This document shows positions 10,590 to 21,453 of a DNA stretch of 28,391 nucleotides, in pieces; position 1 is the stretch's first letter; the number at the start of each line of letters is the position of its first letter. The stretch spans positions 1-28,391 of the forward strand of contig LVLI01000253.1 in the NCBI GenBank assembly GCA_001687465.1, in the 5' to 3' direction. The DNA is from Halocafeteria seosinensis. Taxonomy: Eukaryota > Sar > Bigyra > Bicosoecida. The notes below the pieces were generated by a model that was not told where the DNA came from, made no database searches, and was given only the letters and a program-made list of their open reading frames with translations. The translations under genes were made by a program, and so were the position numbers.

Positions 10590-11549
10590 CTAGCTAAGTG
10601 GTTTCCTGTCGCTATTGTAAGACTCATCATCGAAACCGGTTATGGCATTGGAGGGGCAGTTTCGCGATATATACTCTTCTGCGTCCTGTCTTACTTCTGC
10701 AGCAGCTTCCCTTGCTGTATCAACACTTCTGAATGATGAGGGGAAAAGGTCTGGGATTGCGCCCCGTTCGAAATGCCTCTCGTGCCACTCAACCATGCTA
10801 AGGTTAACGTAGCATAAAACTTTCTCCTTAATCAAATGAGGAACTACTATGAATTCCGAACCTTCGATGTCCATCTTCATGAGGACTGAGGGAGGCGTAC
10901 TTCCCTGTCTTGCTGGCAAAACTCTTTGCCCCACCTGTTGTATGAACTTTGCGAAATCCAGCGACTCTACAATGTATGATTCGTTAGTCTTCTTGCGCTG
11001 AATGATACTGGACCCATCATGAGTTTTGCTTTGATCCATGAAGAAGGTAACATTTGCGGCAGTTGTACCGATAATCTTCTTAATAAAGTTCACCCTGAAA
11101 CCGCGTGCGTTGTACCGTCTCTCTATCTCCGTCAGCCTAGGGAAAAACATAGGATGTCCTTCGAAACCTATGGCACAAACATCTTTAGCTCTTTCCTTTG
11201 GGCTTCCAAACATTTTTTTGAAGTGCATTTCTACTTTGGATTTGGGATAGAGCTCCGGCTCGAAAAGTTTGCGCACCTGTACACCACGATTCGACCCACC
11301 ATCGATAAATACGTGCCAGCAGCCGTCTGCTGGATTACGCCCTTGAATACGATTGCGAAATGCAGCAGCTTTCTCCTCTCTTAAAGCCAAAATGGATACT
11401 CCTTTGTTTTCAGTCGCTTTGCCGGTGTACATAAACGCTCCAAACACAATGACTCCTAGGCAACATATCGCTAACACGCCGGAGTACAGAGCCTTGTGCA
11501 TGCTCAGCCAGTGTATTGAGCCCCTTCCACGTATCGTGTGTTTCATCAT
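10590..11549 (-). CDS. Type II membrane FkbM-like methyltransferase, copy 1
   Basis: An intact intronless frame of 319 residues starting at the first of two adjacent ATGs. A short basic cytosolic tail precedes one signal anchor (about 22-42); the rest would face the Golgi or ER lumen. The lumenal domain has a Rossmann-type SAM-binding signature HVFIDGGSNRGVQVRKLFEP (about 79-98), the acidic-loop segment CAIGFEGHPMFF, and MKMDIEGSEF, the motif typical of FkbM-family methyltransferases. N-glycosylation sequons are present, for example NVT and NES. Known relatives O-methylate sugars or small molecules; the substrate here is unknown, probably a glycan in the secretory pathway (inference). A close second copy lies at 22361-23323 on the other strand, roughly four in five residues identical over the lumenal domain by eye, with a diverged anchor region. 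Confidence 0.82.
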   Translation of the reverse strand: MMKHTIRGRGSIHWLSMHKALYSGVLAICCLGVIVFGAFMYTGKATENKGVSILALREEKAAAFRNRIQGRNPADGCWHVFIDGGSNRGVQVRKLFEPELYPKSKVEMHFKKMFGSPKERAKDVCAIGFEGHPMFFPRLTEIERRYNARGFRVNFIKKIIGTTAANVTFFMDQSKTHDGSSIIQRKKTNESYIVESLDFAKFIQQVGQRVLPARQGSTPPSVLMKMDIEGSEFIVVPHLIKEKVLCYVNLSMVEWHERHFERGAIPDLFPSSFRSVDTAREAAAEVRQDAEEYISRNCPSNAITGFDDESYNSDRKPLS

Positions 11550-12025
11550 GAGTAACGATAAATGCTAGATTTCCTTTTTCGTTCTAGAAAGTGACACTCA
11601 GCGTTCTAGGAATATGATTGTTTACTATTGGTGAGGGCTTTGGCAGTGGCAACGGGACACCCGTAGTGAGTACCGATAGCGATATATCTCTACATCGACG
11701 AAAAAATACATATAGCCTCTTTACATAATACAAAATCTGGAGATTTCAAGCCGATGGAACTCGGTGGTATACGTGTACACCGTATTTGGCGGAAGAGTCT
11801 GACAGCCTCTCTCTGACTGCCTGTCTGCCTGAGACTGCCTGTGACAACCTGATCCAACAATCTTTTCCGGGACTTCTCCGAACAATCGCAAGGCTCGACT
11901 CGGTCGAGGCCGTGACCTCATCAGCATGCCATGGAAGCCATCATGGAATCGTAATTGCGTGAATGAATGAGACTGAGGTGGATCAAAAACACACGTACTC
12001 GGCGGAAACATACAAAACGTAAAGA
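11550..12025. other. Intergenic region between divergent FkbM-like and bL32m genes
   Basis: This must carry the promoters of both flanking genes. A Tyr/Cys-poor minus-strand frame at 11721-12116 overlaps the bL32m first exon and has no domain features. Repetitive CTGCCTG-type sequence at about 11815-11840 is the only pattern noted. Confidence 0.4.
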
Positions 12026-12651
12026 ATGGCGTTACTGCGGCGCTTGTTGTCCTCTTGGCAGGCGACTCCCACTCGAAGCATGTTGGCAAGGCTATGGACA
12101 GATTATATTGCCACACAGCGCACGCACGAAAGGCATAGGGAGGAAGACTATCTGGTATTTGAATCTATAGAGATGGATACTTCCTGCCCCTTCTGGACAG
12201 GAGGAGCGGAGCCGTGGCAGCAGACACACAATGATGAGTGGTCTTCCCTGCTCTTCGCAGTTCCCAAGAAGAAGGTACGTGCTATGCTGCTTTACGGCCC
12301 ACAATTGGTTCTTGTTCAGTGCAATACCATATGGCGACTACATGAATCTGAACAGAAGTCGTACTCGAGGAAACGAATACGCCAGATGGATTCCAGCAAG
12401 GTTTTGAAGAACAAACTCAACTTTTATCCGTGCCCAAAGTAAGCAAAGGAAGCTGTATGAGCTTGTTAAATGCTGATTACCTTTGAAAGACTTACGCGGA
12501 ATTTCACCTGATAATTATTGTTGTTTGGGACTACAGATGTGAGCACGGCTATCTGAAACTGAGACACCATTTGTGCCCTTGTGACATGGATAAAGCGGGT
12601 ATCAATAACGAGAAGATAAAGTATGGCACATACAGCAACCGTAATGCTTAA
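12026..12651 (+). CDS. MRPL32: Mitochondrial ribosomal protein bL32m
   Basis: Exons 12026-12274, 12356-12438 and 12537-12651 join in phase (0, then 2) across introns of 81 and 98 bases to give 148 residues. Residues 1-77 form an Arg/Ser-rich presequence starting MALLRRLLSSWQ. The mature part begins AVPKKK (78-83), the hallmark start of bL32, and continues with SYSRKRIRQ and a zinc-ribbon region: CPKC (109-112), then HHLCPC (121-126). It belongs to the large mitoribosomal subunit. In yeast the equivalent presequence is removed by the m-AAA protease, and its similar length here suggests the same step (inference). The second Cys pair is spaced CxC where the usual ribbon has CxxC. The second exon starts at a CAGAAG tandem acceptor, so a form one Lys shorter is possible. 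Confidence 0.82.
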
Positions 12652-12724
12652 AGATATCCGGAGTCTTTAACGCGAGCATTGCCTGCATTTATTGGGAATA
12701 GGACGGTGTATATATGTTTTGTGG

Positions 12725-13283
12725 TTATCCATCATCGGCAAGTCTCACTGCTTGCTTGCGGAGTTCTCTTGCTCGTCGTTCCAACAGGGGTATGGAATCG
12801 GAATGTTTGAGCGACTCAAGCGCTTGTTTCATCCGTTCGTAATGCTTGTTCCATATCTCGCTCTTAGGAGTTTCGAATACTGACTAAAGCATGGTCTTTC
12901 CTGTGGTTAGCTATACCCTCACAACCAAATAGCACGGCCCCATGCAGACCGCTTCGCTTCAATCTGTTATATTAGGGATCCTTGTAAAATCACAAAAGCA
13001 TCGATGAAATTTAAGATTATAAACGCACCTTTCATATACCCTGGGGTAATCCGGAGAGTCCGTGTCTAAAGGCAGTCGCAGAGTCAGAAAGAGAACTTGC
13101 CCCAAACTGGTTGAAAGAGGCGCCATTGACCCATGCATGTCATTAGAGCCGTAGGATTCTCCTTGTTTAGCTTTCAAAACGCTGAACAGAGCTTCGCTGC
13201 CGGTGTATAGCGTTCCGCACTCCATACTTAGAGTTCGATAACATGGTCCGTCTGGATAGACACGACGCAATCAGAGGTTCCAT
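12725..13283 (-). CDS. Small unidentified protein, possibly mitochondrial (tentative exon model)
   Basis: The last exon (12879-12725) is the best-supported part: 50 codons of charged, helical sequence such as KSEIWNKHYERMKQALESLK, ending LADDG and a stop. Upstream segments that join it in phase are 13106-13040 (FGASSLSDSATAFRHGLSG) and 13283-13188, which would start MEPLIASCLSRRTML, a basic sequence like an import signal. The total would be 105 residues. The introns would be 81 bases (weak donor GTTCAG) and 160 bases (donor GTATAT). Neither donor is strong, so the 5' half may be wrong. No family is recognised. Confidence 0.4.
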
Positions 13284-13728
13284 CGCAGGATCTCTCACGT
13301 ACTGGGGAATGTGGGCAAAGACGGAGCAGCCGATAAGCGCAATCACGGGATGTTATCCGATCCGATCGCTGCGATCGGACCCACCGTCGACCCTCCTGCA
13401 CCAGCAACATCTCAAACCGACGTGTGTCACGCTTATGAGGGAGAGAGAGAGGGAGAGAAAAAAACAACGAATATATCAAGCTGACAAGGGAGGAAGAAAA
13501 GCTCTTGAAAGCATTTGTCTACCAAGTCTACCCAAAGCGTCCACCTTTCATAGTTGAAGTTGAATTGGAGCCGCTGCACAGAAAAACGCGCGCTTCCGGG
13601 TTCCACAACGTATCCTTTGTACAACCCCGTTGATTGGTTATTGCATCGTTACGCACAAGATAAGCATTGTGCCCACTCCGCGATTTTGTACTTTATTTAA
13701 CGGATATCTTCAAACATTCTGTACGGGG
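13284..13728. other. Intergenic region before the coiled-coil gene
   Basis: Contains a purine tract (GAGAGAGAGAGGGAGAG) at about 13440-13457 and presumably promoters for the flanking, divergently oriented genes. Open frames here, such as that at 13228-13479 on the minus strand, are short and featureless. Confidence 0.4.
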
Positions 13729-16637
13729 ATGTCTTATACCAATCAACCCCAGTCACGTCGTGGGGTCAGCCACACATCATCCCGCAAGTCCAAGGATGTT
13801 GTCAATACATTAGCGGATATTTTCAGCAATTATTCGACTTTATTCGAGCCTGATAGTGATGGAAAATCCCCAATGGAAGAGTTTCCCGAAAATGAAGGTC
13901 AGGAGGAGTGGCCTTCTCATAAACAAGGATTGCGTCGTGAATTGGGCAGAAGGCGTTCTCAACCTTATGGTAACACTGGCCACCAAGATGACGAGGGCCA
14001 TGAATCTCCCTCGAGTCGCTCACGGCATAGGGATGGTGCAAGGGAGGCAGGCTCCAAGGCGCAAACTGTACAGCACTATTCCCAATCCGAAGACGCTTCA
14101 CGGTTGGGAACCCTGTGGAGACGAGCTAAGTCTGAAAACCGGGAGAAAGACAGAACCATTGCTTCTATCAAGAGTCGCCTAAAACAAGGCGAAGATGAGC
14201 AGGAGAAGTAAGTCTTATTTTGGCTACAATGTTGCACATCCTTAAGCGTGTTAATCCGCTGGCATACCTTCTCTATCAGACATGACCGCGAAGCCCTTGA
14301 ACTGCGAGATATGACACAATCGAATGCAGAGCTAAAGGACAAAATCAGATTCTTGGAAATTCAACTGGATGAATACAAGACAGATAACACACGACTAAGA
14401 AACAACTATCAAGAATCGTTGACGAAACTCAGTGAGAGTCTGCGAGTGCTTGAAGAAAAGGCCTCCCATAATGAGCAACTCTCCGAAGAGAACGAAGATT
14501 TGAAGCAACGAGTACAGCAACTAGAAGAGGAAAAGGAATCTCTTTTGAACCGCAGCCTCGAAAATTTGCGTGCGTACGAGGAGGATTCCCTGGAAAAGCA
14601 AAGGCAACTGAATTTGCACAAGGATGCAGTAACAGCCGCTGAGGAACAGTCCAAAATGTTGCGGGCCCAGATGGACCAAGCAAATGAACGTATAGCAGCG
14701 TTAGAGTCCTCAAACTTGCGATGCCAAGAAGATGTGGAAGCTGCCCGCAAGGATAAGGAAAGAGCCCGGGAAGAAGCCGAACGAGCCTCTCAAGCTGCTC
14801 AAATGGCAGATTCTCTTCGCACTCAAGTCAAACATACGAAACTTGACAACGCTCGACTTGTCCGACTTTTGGCTACTACGAAAGAGTACAAGGAATTTGC
14901 GAACTACACCTTTACTCCAGATTCTGCTGCGGCGACAGGTCGCCTCCGTGGATCATATTTGTCTAGTGTCCCATCTCCGGAAGATGATTCGTACGAGGAG
15001 TATCTAGGAGGTCCAGCCAAGAGCACAGGAGGACATAATAACTCAGGAAACTACGGGCAGACAAATATGGCGTCATGGAGGGAAATCGAAGCATACGAGC
15101 AGCACTATGGTGTCGACGACTCACAGCAAATTGACGCTGAACGAGAGCATGATCTTTGGGTTCCGTCTGAAGCCTTGCGCCTAACTATTCGATTTAGAAG
15201 ACAGTACCTACCTCATGTACCAACACAAATAATACGGAACTTCCTGAAGAATCTAAATAGTATATGGAGACGGAGATATACTCGCCAACTTGCTAAAGTT
15301 AAGGAAGAGTATGACCGAGAGATCTCTGCGTTGAAACGTAAGAACCAGCAGAAGGCGCCATACCGGGAAGTACTGCAGGCTTCTACTATTTCTCGAATGC
15401 ATCAGCAAATGGAAGCGCTGAGAAAGGCTTGCGGAGGACAGATCGGTTTTCCTCTTCAAGACAGTGCGTCTGGTAAAACCTTAGCCAAGACTCGAAAGAG
15501 AAGCAACAAAAAGAAAACAGGACCGTCATCTGAAGCCAAAGGGGCAACGTCTAATTCAAAGAAAAACAACACCTCGTTGTGGGGAGCTGCAGTGTCGTTT
15601 GGAGCCCCTTTGTCTACCACCGGAGCAGGCAATAACCGGAGCGAAGAGTCTTCGCGTATTATGGAGCATGCACTGGGAGCTGTGGAAAATTTAAGTCGTC
15701 AAGTTTCGGAGCTAAAGGAAGAAAACCAACGACTAAGTCGATCCTTGGATGATCAAGGAGAAAAGATGATTCCCAAAGACGACCTAACTGACGAATGCAA
15801 GCAAGCGTACTTGGCTGCAGTACTCTGGCTCGGCGGTCAATGGATGAAGCACACACATGTGCTTGTGGAACACAGTTCAGCCATATGTGCAGCCATGAGA
15901 TCTCATCTACTCGACCACAAAACCAAGAATGCTGGTGGTTCGGCGTATAGCGACCCCCACCTGTCTAGCCACGCAACAACTCAAGAGGATAGACAAGTCG
16001 AAAGCAAAACTAGGAGTACTGATTACGCGAACTTAATTGAAAGGCAAATTGAGTAAGTTATTTAAAAATTATAGTTGTTAATGGATTCTACGTGTAGAAC
16101 CAATAGCTTTGGTGACAAATACCCTGCAGGCATATATGCGCAATAGAACGTGAGGTGTACCTCTTCAGGGATCGTTCCAAAAAACTCTATTCACAGGGAA
16201 TCGAGTGCGGATTGCAAACTGATCTTTATACGCAGTCTCGGAATGAAGTTCGCGACGTGGCTCCATTAGCTCAGCTGGAAGAGCTCGGACTTCCCAACCG
16301 GATTTCAGGTTATCCAACGTTTTCCCAGCAGCAAAACATCCCTGCTAAGGAACAGACTCAGTCGAATGAGCAATTAGCTAGTAGAGACAATGGCTCTATT
16401 CATTGTACGCCCGCAGAGTTACCGCACTATTCATCTAGGCCTTCCTCTCGACCATGGTCTAATACCGAAGGGCCGTCAAATCATGGATACGCGACATCCC
16501 GTGTGACCGAGGCTAGCTATGGGTCCAGCAGTACAGGCTACAATCCCGAAACATCTCTAACTGAAACCCGAGTTGACTCTAAAGCCTCTAGTGGTCTTGG
16601 CCGAGTAGACATGGATGATGATATGGGAGTTTGGTAG
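13729..16637 (+). CDS. Long coiled-coil protein of unknown function
   Basis: Exons 13729-14207, 14280-16052 and 16130-16637 join in phase 2 at both introns (72 and 77 bases, GTAAGT donors) to give 919 residues. The ATG at 13729 is the first in the frame. Layout: a polar low-complexity head (1-130); a long coiled coil from about 135 to 360 rich in Glu/Lys/Gln heptads; a compact conserved-looking block around 440-545 containing DLWVPSEALRLTIRFRRQYL and LNSIWRRRYTRQL; a Lys-rich linker; a second short coiled coil near 630-665; and a Ser/Pro/Gln-rich tail ending MDDDMGVW. No membrane span or enzyme motif was seen. The plan resembles structural proteins of centrosomes, basal bodies or the cytoskeleton, but the family was not recognised and that role is only a guess. 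Confidence 0.8.
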
Positions 16638-17008
16638 CTCTCATATGGTACTACACGTCGACTATCCACATTGTGTAGAAGACTCGATTCGTCGCACTCA
16701 TTCGTGTTGCTACAGTAAAACAATACGATGGTAAATTTACTAAGCACTTACACAAACTGGCTGCAAATTGCTTTCAATTCGTGAATTAGTACTTCGCTCT
16801 GTGAATCAATCTTACTCTTGTAATGACGAACGGTGCTGGCAGCGCGTAGACTCCGGGACAACCCGGTATAAGTTATACCGTATAGCCTCCTGAATTGTTG
16901 TTTGAAAGCGTGCTGAACCTATTTGGCTGGGTTCGTAGTAGTATGTTTCGGCGAAGTACGGTGTCAGGGTATCGTAATACAAGAGAACTCCCATTTTTGT
17001 TCACTGTG
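16638..17008. other. Intergenic region between coiled-coil and QTRT2 genes
   Basis: No separate gene was seen. The QTRT2 frame is open upstream of 17009 and has an earlier in-frame ATG at 16943, so part of this stretch may be coding. An imperfect palindrome, GGTATAAGTTATACC, lies at about 16864-16878. Confidence 0.4.
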
Positions 17009-18584
17009 ATGTCGGCAGCGGCATCATCTGCCTCCACTCCGAAAGGGGATTTCATCGTGGACCCACATCCCGATGATTCTGGCTCCAACAGGAATGGTAG
17101 AGCAAGGACGGGGAATTTTTTGAATGGAACTCGGACGCCGAACTGCTTGTTGCAAACAGAGTACGGACAAGTTCCTTACTTGCCTCCAGGTGAGAGTCAA
17201 ACAGCACAACCTCAACAGAGGAGTTAGCGTCTGATAATTGCTGCTGCTCCATGCTTACAGACATCTTGAATACAATCCCGGGAACTGGAGTGGCCGCTAT
17301 TCGCCTGTCCCATTTGTGAGTTGCCTATATGCAATGAAGTCCGTAGTAACTGCGGCGTAGGTGGGGGACTTCAGAAATGTTACCCTCATGAATGCAGGTG
17401 TCCCTACGTTCAGACGGTGCAGAGTGAGAACGTAGCTATGCCGACCGTAGATAAGTTGCTAAACATAGGAGAGAAACGGCCCCTGTTACTAACACAGCGG
17501 AGTCCAGGCACTTCCTCCGTAAGTGAACGAGACGTAACAACTGCCATGGTTACGCTGACAGCCTTTCCGTGCTGCACGAACCGTGCATACTCGATCACAG
17601 TCTGCAACCAACACAGATAAGCACCTAGTTCTCGAGACGTGGAACGGTCGCCGCCGCGTTGACGTGGGACAATTTGTCCAGAGTATCCACTGGTTAAAGC
17701 CCAACGCTGTGGTCGCAATGCATGAAGAAGCTCCAGCCGGCTCACTTAGTAATAGGCAACTCGAAGGCAGTCGTAGTCGATCTATTCAGTGGCAGCAAAG
17801 AGTTGCCGAGTACTGTCAAAGTGAAATCTGGAAAACCCTGCAGCCCTTTGTTTTAGGCCACCTGGACTGTCGTCACGTGGATTCTGAGTCGATTCAATAT
17901 CGAGTTCGTGCCTGTATGAACGCCCCCCTTGCTGGCATCGTTCTGGGTGGTCTCAGACTCGAATCGAAACCTGCCCAGAGGGAGATATTGGAACATCTTG
18001 GAGAGCTTATCCCCTCTAAATACATTCGGGTCGTAACAGGAATAGGGGAGCCGCTACTGGTACTACACTGTGTTCGGGCTGGAATGGACCTTTTTGACTT
18101 CGACTATCCGCAAGCGCTCACGAACTTGGGCTACGCAAGCAACATGTCAATCTGGCCTGCCGAATGGGAACCTGAAGACGATTGCGATACGCTATATACC
18201 GCAAGAAGCGGAACGAGTGAATCAAAACCACCGCTAACAGTAAGGCAGATGCTGTCCAGGTTGTCAACTTACAAAAAGGAGACGTTTAGCAAGGCCTCCA
18301 TAAAAGTGGCGCTCAATGATGAACGGTTCCGGAAGGAGAGGGGCCCTATTGTGAACGGGTGTGAATGCTATTCTTGCAGAAACTATTCTACAGCCTACGT
18401 TAACCACTTATTGCACGCTCACGAAATGTTAGGACTAACACTACTTCACACGCACAATATCCATCATTATTATATGTTCTTTGCCGCAATTAGGCAAGCC
18501 ATTATTTGCAACCAATTGGAGGAATATATCGAATGGTTTATAGAGGCCAATGGTTTGAAAGTCTGTTGGGACCAGCGCCAGTGA
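17009..18584 (+). CDS. QTRT2: Queuine tRNA-ribosyltransferase accessory subunit 2 (QTRT2)
   Basis: Exons 17009-17189, 17261-17315, 17398-17518 and 17601-18584 join in phase (1, 2, 0) across introns of 71, 82 and 82 bases to give 446 residues (human QTRT2 is 415). QTRT2 pairs with the catalytic QTRT1 to exchange guanine for queuine at the wobble position of GUN-anticodon tRNAs, often at the outer mitochondrial membrane. TIM-barrel motifs of the TGT family are visible: GIVLGGL, KYIRVVTGIGEPL and GMDLFDFDYPQ. The zinc site is complete: Cys373, Cys375, Cys378 (CECYSC) and His404 (THNI). The catalytic-subunit motif PTRxAR after the Asp loop is PQALTN, which marks this as the accessory subunit. An earlier in-frame ATG at 16943 would add 22 residues, including FRRSTVSGYRNTR, possibly a targeting signal; the start is therefore uncertain. 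Confidence 0.88.
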
Positions 18585-19145
18585 GTTGCTTAGGAGGATA
18601 AAATAAGAGGGTATCCCCAACTTCTGCGAACGCGGATATACTGCGCCTCAGCTCTAGCGCAACTTGCGTCCCGGGTCTGCGGCTGCTGTCCGAATCGTAT
18701 TGACCTTCACGAAGTGGACAGAACCAAGGCTGAATCAATCAAGCAAGAACAGTGATTTGTTCCCAGAGGCTCTACGAACTCAGTATGGAGTTTAAAAATA
18801 AATTTGAACCCTTGTACATTGTCTAACTTTTCAAATCGCTCTTGTTTGGTCACAATGTCACATGCTTCAAATCGACGTTGCACCTGCTTCTGAGAAATAG
18901 ACCCCGCACTCTTCCTGACAATGTTCGTGATATAGACGGATTTAACGGGGGCACTTGTCTGCCAGGTGCGGGGAAGCCAAGTAATTGCCAACTGGTCACA
19001 TTGTGTACTTCAACTTGTCTGCAAGCTGTCGGCAGCTTGTGTTACGAGGTGACTTCATAGTTTTGTACATACTATCAAGGCATTCACGTGCTATGAGTGC
19101 TTTGTGCGTGGGTGACAGAAGGTTTTGAACGAGGTGGTAGTAACA
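18585..19145. other. Intergenic region with possible minus-strand coding remnants
   Basis: A 94-codon minus-strand frame (18707-18991, no ATG at its start) reads coding-like in its middle, for example KQVQRRFEACDIVTKQERF. An ATG at 19070 on the same strand opens a short frame followed by a GTACAC donor-like site. These pieces, and a plausible last segment at 18729-18654, could not be joined in a consistent phase. They may be a decayed or unresolved small gene. The plus-strand promoter of the next gene must also lie here. Confidence 0.3.
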
Positions 19146-20333
19146 ATGAAGGGAAGCAAAATTCGACGGCCGACTCCTACGTATGCCAATCCGTTGCTGT
19201 TCCTACTCGTCACGGTCCTTATAGGGGCTACTTTACTAGGTGCTCAGATATGGCCTCTTGCTGGTAAGAAGCAAGAGCGCAACGCCCGATATCACCAGGA
19301 GGAAGATCCCAATGGACTGGACAAGGTTGTTCAGAAAGACGTAGCACTCTCACCGCTCTCTCATCAAAGCAAGAAATCTATAAACGAAAGGAAGACAAAG
19401 ATGGAAGATACTATGGTGCAGTATTTCACGATAAAAACCGGACGAAACCGTTCCAAAGCTCAAGATAATCCCGTGCATCTAGAAAGCAGCCCAAATAGCT
19501 CTACGATTTCTAAATCCAACATCAGTCAGTTCAACCGCAGCTCTAGTCAGGAGGGGATAGTTATGACTACCTACTTAGTGCAGCTCCCGGATCCTCAAAG
19601 AAGAGGCAAACATTACTCCGCCAAGGGGGCGCGAAAACTTTTGGAGAGATATCATCAGAGCACCGTACGTTTGGGGCTACATGTGTATGTGATTCATGAT
19701 GGGTTGGATAGCGATTTTCAAAGAGAATTCGAGAACGTAGATTTCCGATTCGTGCACTTGGACTCATTATATTCTGAAGCATCTAAACTGGAAGTCGAAG
19801 AATATTCAAAATACGAATCTAATAATGATCGCCGGTATTTCTTTTTCCGCAAGCTGATGCAGTTGGAGATGCAGACAAAACCGAGGGAACGCTGGCCTAA
19901 ATACGTCTTAGTCACCGACCTCTTTGACGTCTACTTTAAGGCTATCCCTTGGAAGTTATTTGATCGCTACTCCCCCGGCTATCTCTTCATTGGGGCAGAT
20001 CATAACAAATTCGGAAGGATGCCTTGGATGAACCGCCGGATGAAGAGCTGCAATTTTACAAATGAAAAAATAAACGAGCTCGTCGGACCAAAGAGGCCGT
20101 TGCTTAATCCAGGGATACTTGGTGGGACGCTTGATGTAATGCGGCAATATTTCGACCATATGAGAGAGGAACTTCTGGTATCGAACCCGAACAGAAACTG
20201 CAATTTACCCATAACAAATTACGTGGCGTATAAGTGGTTTCACAAGTACTTAGTGTCTGGAGCCCCACTGCACAGCGAGTTCCAGTCGTATGGGAAAAAG
20301 AATGGGAACGCATATATAATTCACAAGCTTTGA
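19146..20333 (+). CDS. Type II membrane glycosyltransferase-like protein
   Basis: Intronless, 395 residues from the ATG at 19146; the frame upstream has only a TTG. A basic cytosolic tail (1-18) precedes a signal anchor (about 17-38, NPLLFLLVTVLIGATLLGAQ), then a low-complexity Ser/Asn/Lys stem to about 140, then a compact domain. Features of a GT-A-type glycosyltransferase are VLVTDLFDVYF with a DxxD acidic motif (Asp258, Asp261), LLNPGILGGTLDVMRQYF, and the C-terminal motif HSEFQSYGKK followed by AYIIHKL. Several NxS/T sequons lie in the stem. It most likely transfers a sugar in the Golgi lumen; donor and acceptor are unknown. The fold assignment rests on motifs and layout, not on a recognised numbered family. 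Confidence 0.72.
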   Translation: MKGSKIRRPTPTYANPLLFLLVTVLIGATLLGAQIWPLAGKKQERNARYHQEEDPNGLDKVVQKDVALSPLSHQSKKSINERKTKMEDTMVQYFTIKTGRNRSKAQDNPVHLESSPNSSTISKSNISQFNRSSSQEGIVMTTYLVQLPDPQRRGKHYSAKGARKLLERYHQSTVRLGLHVYVIHDGLDSDFQREFENVDFRFVHLDSLYSEASKLEVEEYSKYESNNDRRYFFFRKLMQLEMQTKPRERWPKYVLVTDLFDVYFKAIPWKLFDRYSPGYLFIGADHNKFGRMPWMNRRMKSCNFTNEKINELVGPKRPLLNPGILGGTLDVMRQYFDHMREELLVSNPNRNCNLPITNYVAYKWFHKYLVSGAPLHSEFQSYGKKNGNAYIIHKL

Positions 20334-21453
20334 CGTGGAGATGCTAGCAGGGGGGAAGCCTTTCGGCAGGTTGGAAGGCTTTCACCGTTTGGGTCATCAG
20401 TAGGCCCTACACAGTCTGCGTACATAATAGACCTAAGTTTAGTGCGTCTTAATTGATGGTGAGGTCTATGTGCACTACAACTTGTGTTTCCAGTGGTCGT
20501 ACGGTAGTTTCGAGTATGTACAGAGGTGGAGAACTACCGACAGTTGAAAGGAACGGGGCTGCTAAATGCTATAAAGTACATTTAAGTGCACGGAAATTGA
20601 TTGACTTGATTAAAATGCTACTACTTTCAACGGAGAATGTTGAAGATGTGGACGTAATTGCATACAGGTGTCCATAACGTAAGTGAACGAGGATCCTAAT
20701 TTCAGCACTACTTTATTTAATAGAATAGAGTACGTTTCTCGTGTGAAACCGTGGAATTGTAAAATATCCGAATAGGGTAATAGCATAGGGCAGTAAACCT
20801 TATCTTCATTTCCCTAAGTGTATATTACAACATACCATAATATTTGGCAGTATTACTCTGATCGAAATTCGCTCCTCTTTCCGTGTCCTTGGTGGAGTGT
20901 GTCGAGCACCTCTATACACCTCTGTCTTTACTGGCATCTGACCGTTGGGAGCGTACTAGTTGTCTAATTTCAGTTATACCTCGTCATGCCTGCGGATACT
21001 TTCCGTGGCGTTCCGTTCTTTGCCGCATCCCAGTGCGTGATGTAGCCGTTGATGGTCTGGGGAAGAAGACTTAAAAGGCATGGTGGTAAGTCCGATAAAG
21101 GCGAAATCTTTCTACTAAACGTGGAGCTGTGCCTGACACAACGATGTCAGGATTACCGGCAAAGCTAAGCATGGGAGTAGAGGGTCCTGTGCATGCCACC
21201 TCAATGCCAAACCCGCTTGCAGCAGGGCAGTCAGGCAGGTTAGGGTTACCGCTAAGCGGCGCACCAGACGAATCACTTGTAACAATTGGCGTCAGCCCTC
21301 AGATCAGATAGCCCGTCCATCCCAGTTTCGTCAGCATAGCTCAAATTCTATCACATTCTCTGCCTGAGGGAATAAAAAGTGCTACCACACAAATCCTTTT
21401 CAAGCCTCGCTGCGCTTACCACGTCCGTGACGACTCCGGATACCAGCCTGTAT
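20334..21453. other. Gene-poor spacer
   Basis: No convincing gene. A 74-codon plus-strand frame (20456-20677) ends with coding-like text (KLIDLIKMLLLSTENVEDVD) next to a GTAAGT site, and another frame lies at 21129-21311 (MSGLPAKLSMGVEGPVHATS). Neither has a domain or partner exon. They may be chance frames or gene relics. Confidence 0.35.

Noticed and set aside
18654-19070. Possible minus-strand small gene between QTRT2 and the glycosyltransferase-like gene
   Set aside because: Several coding-like pieces exist but no set of splice sites joined them in one phase; noted only within the intergenic entry.
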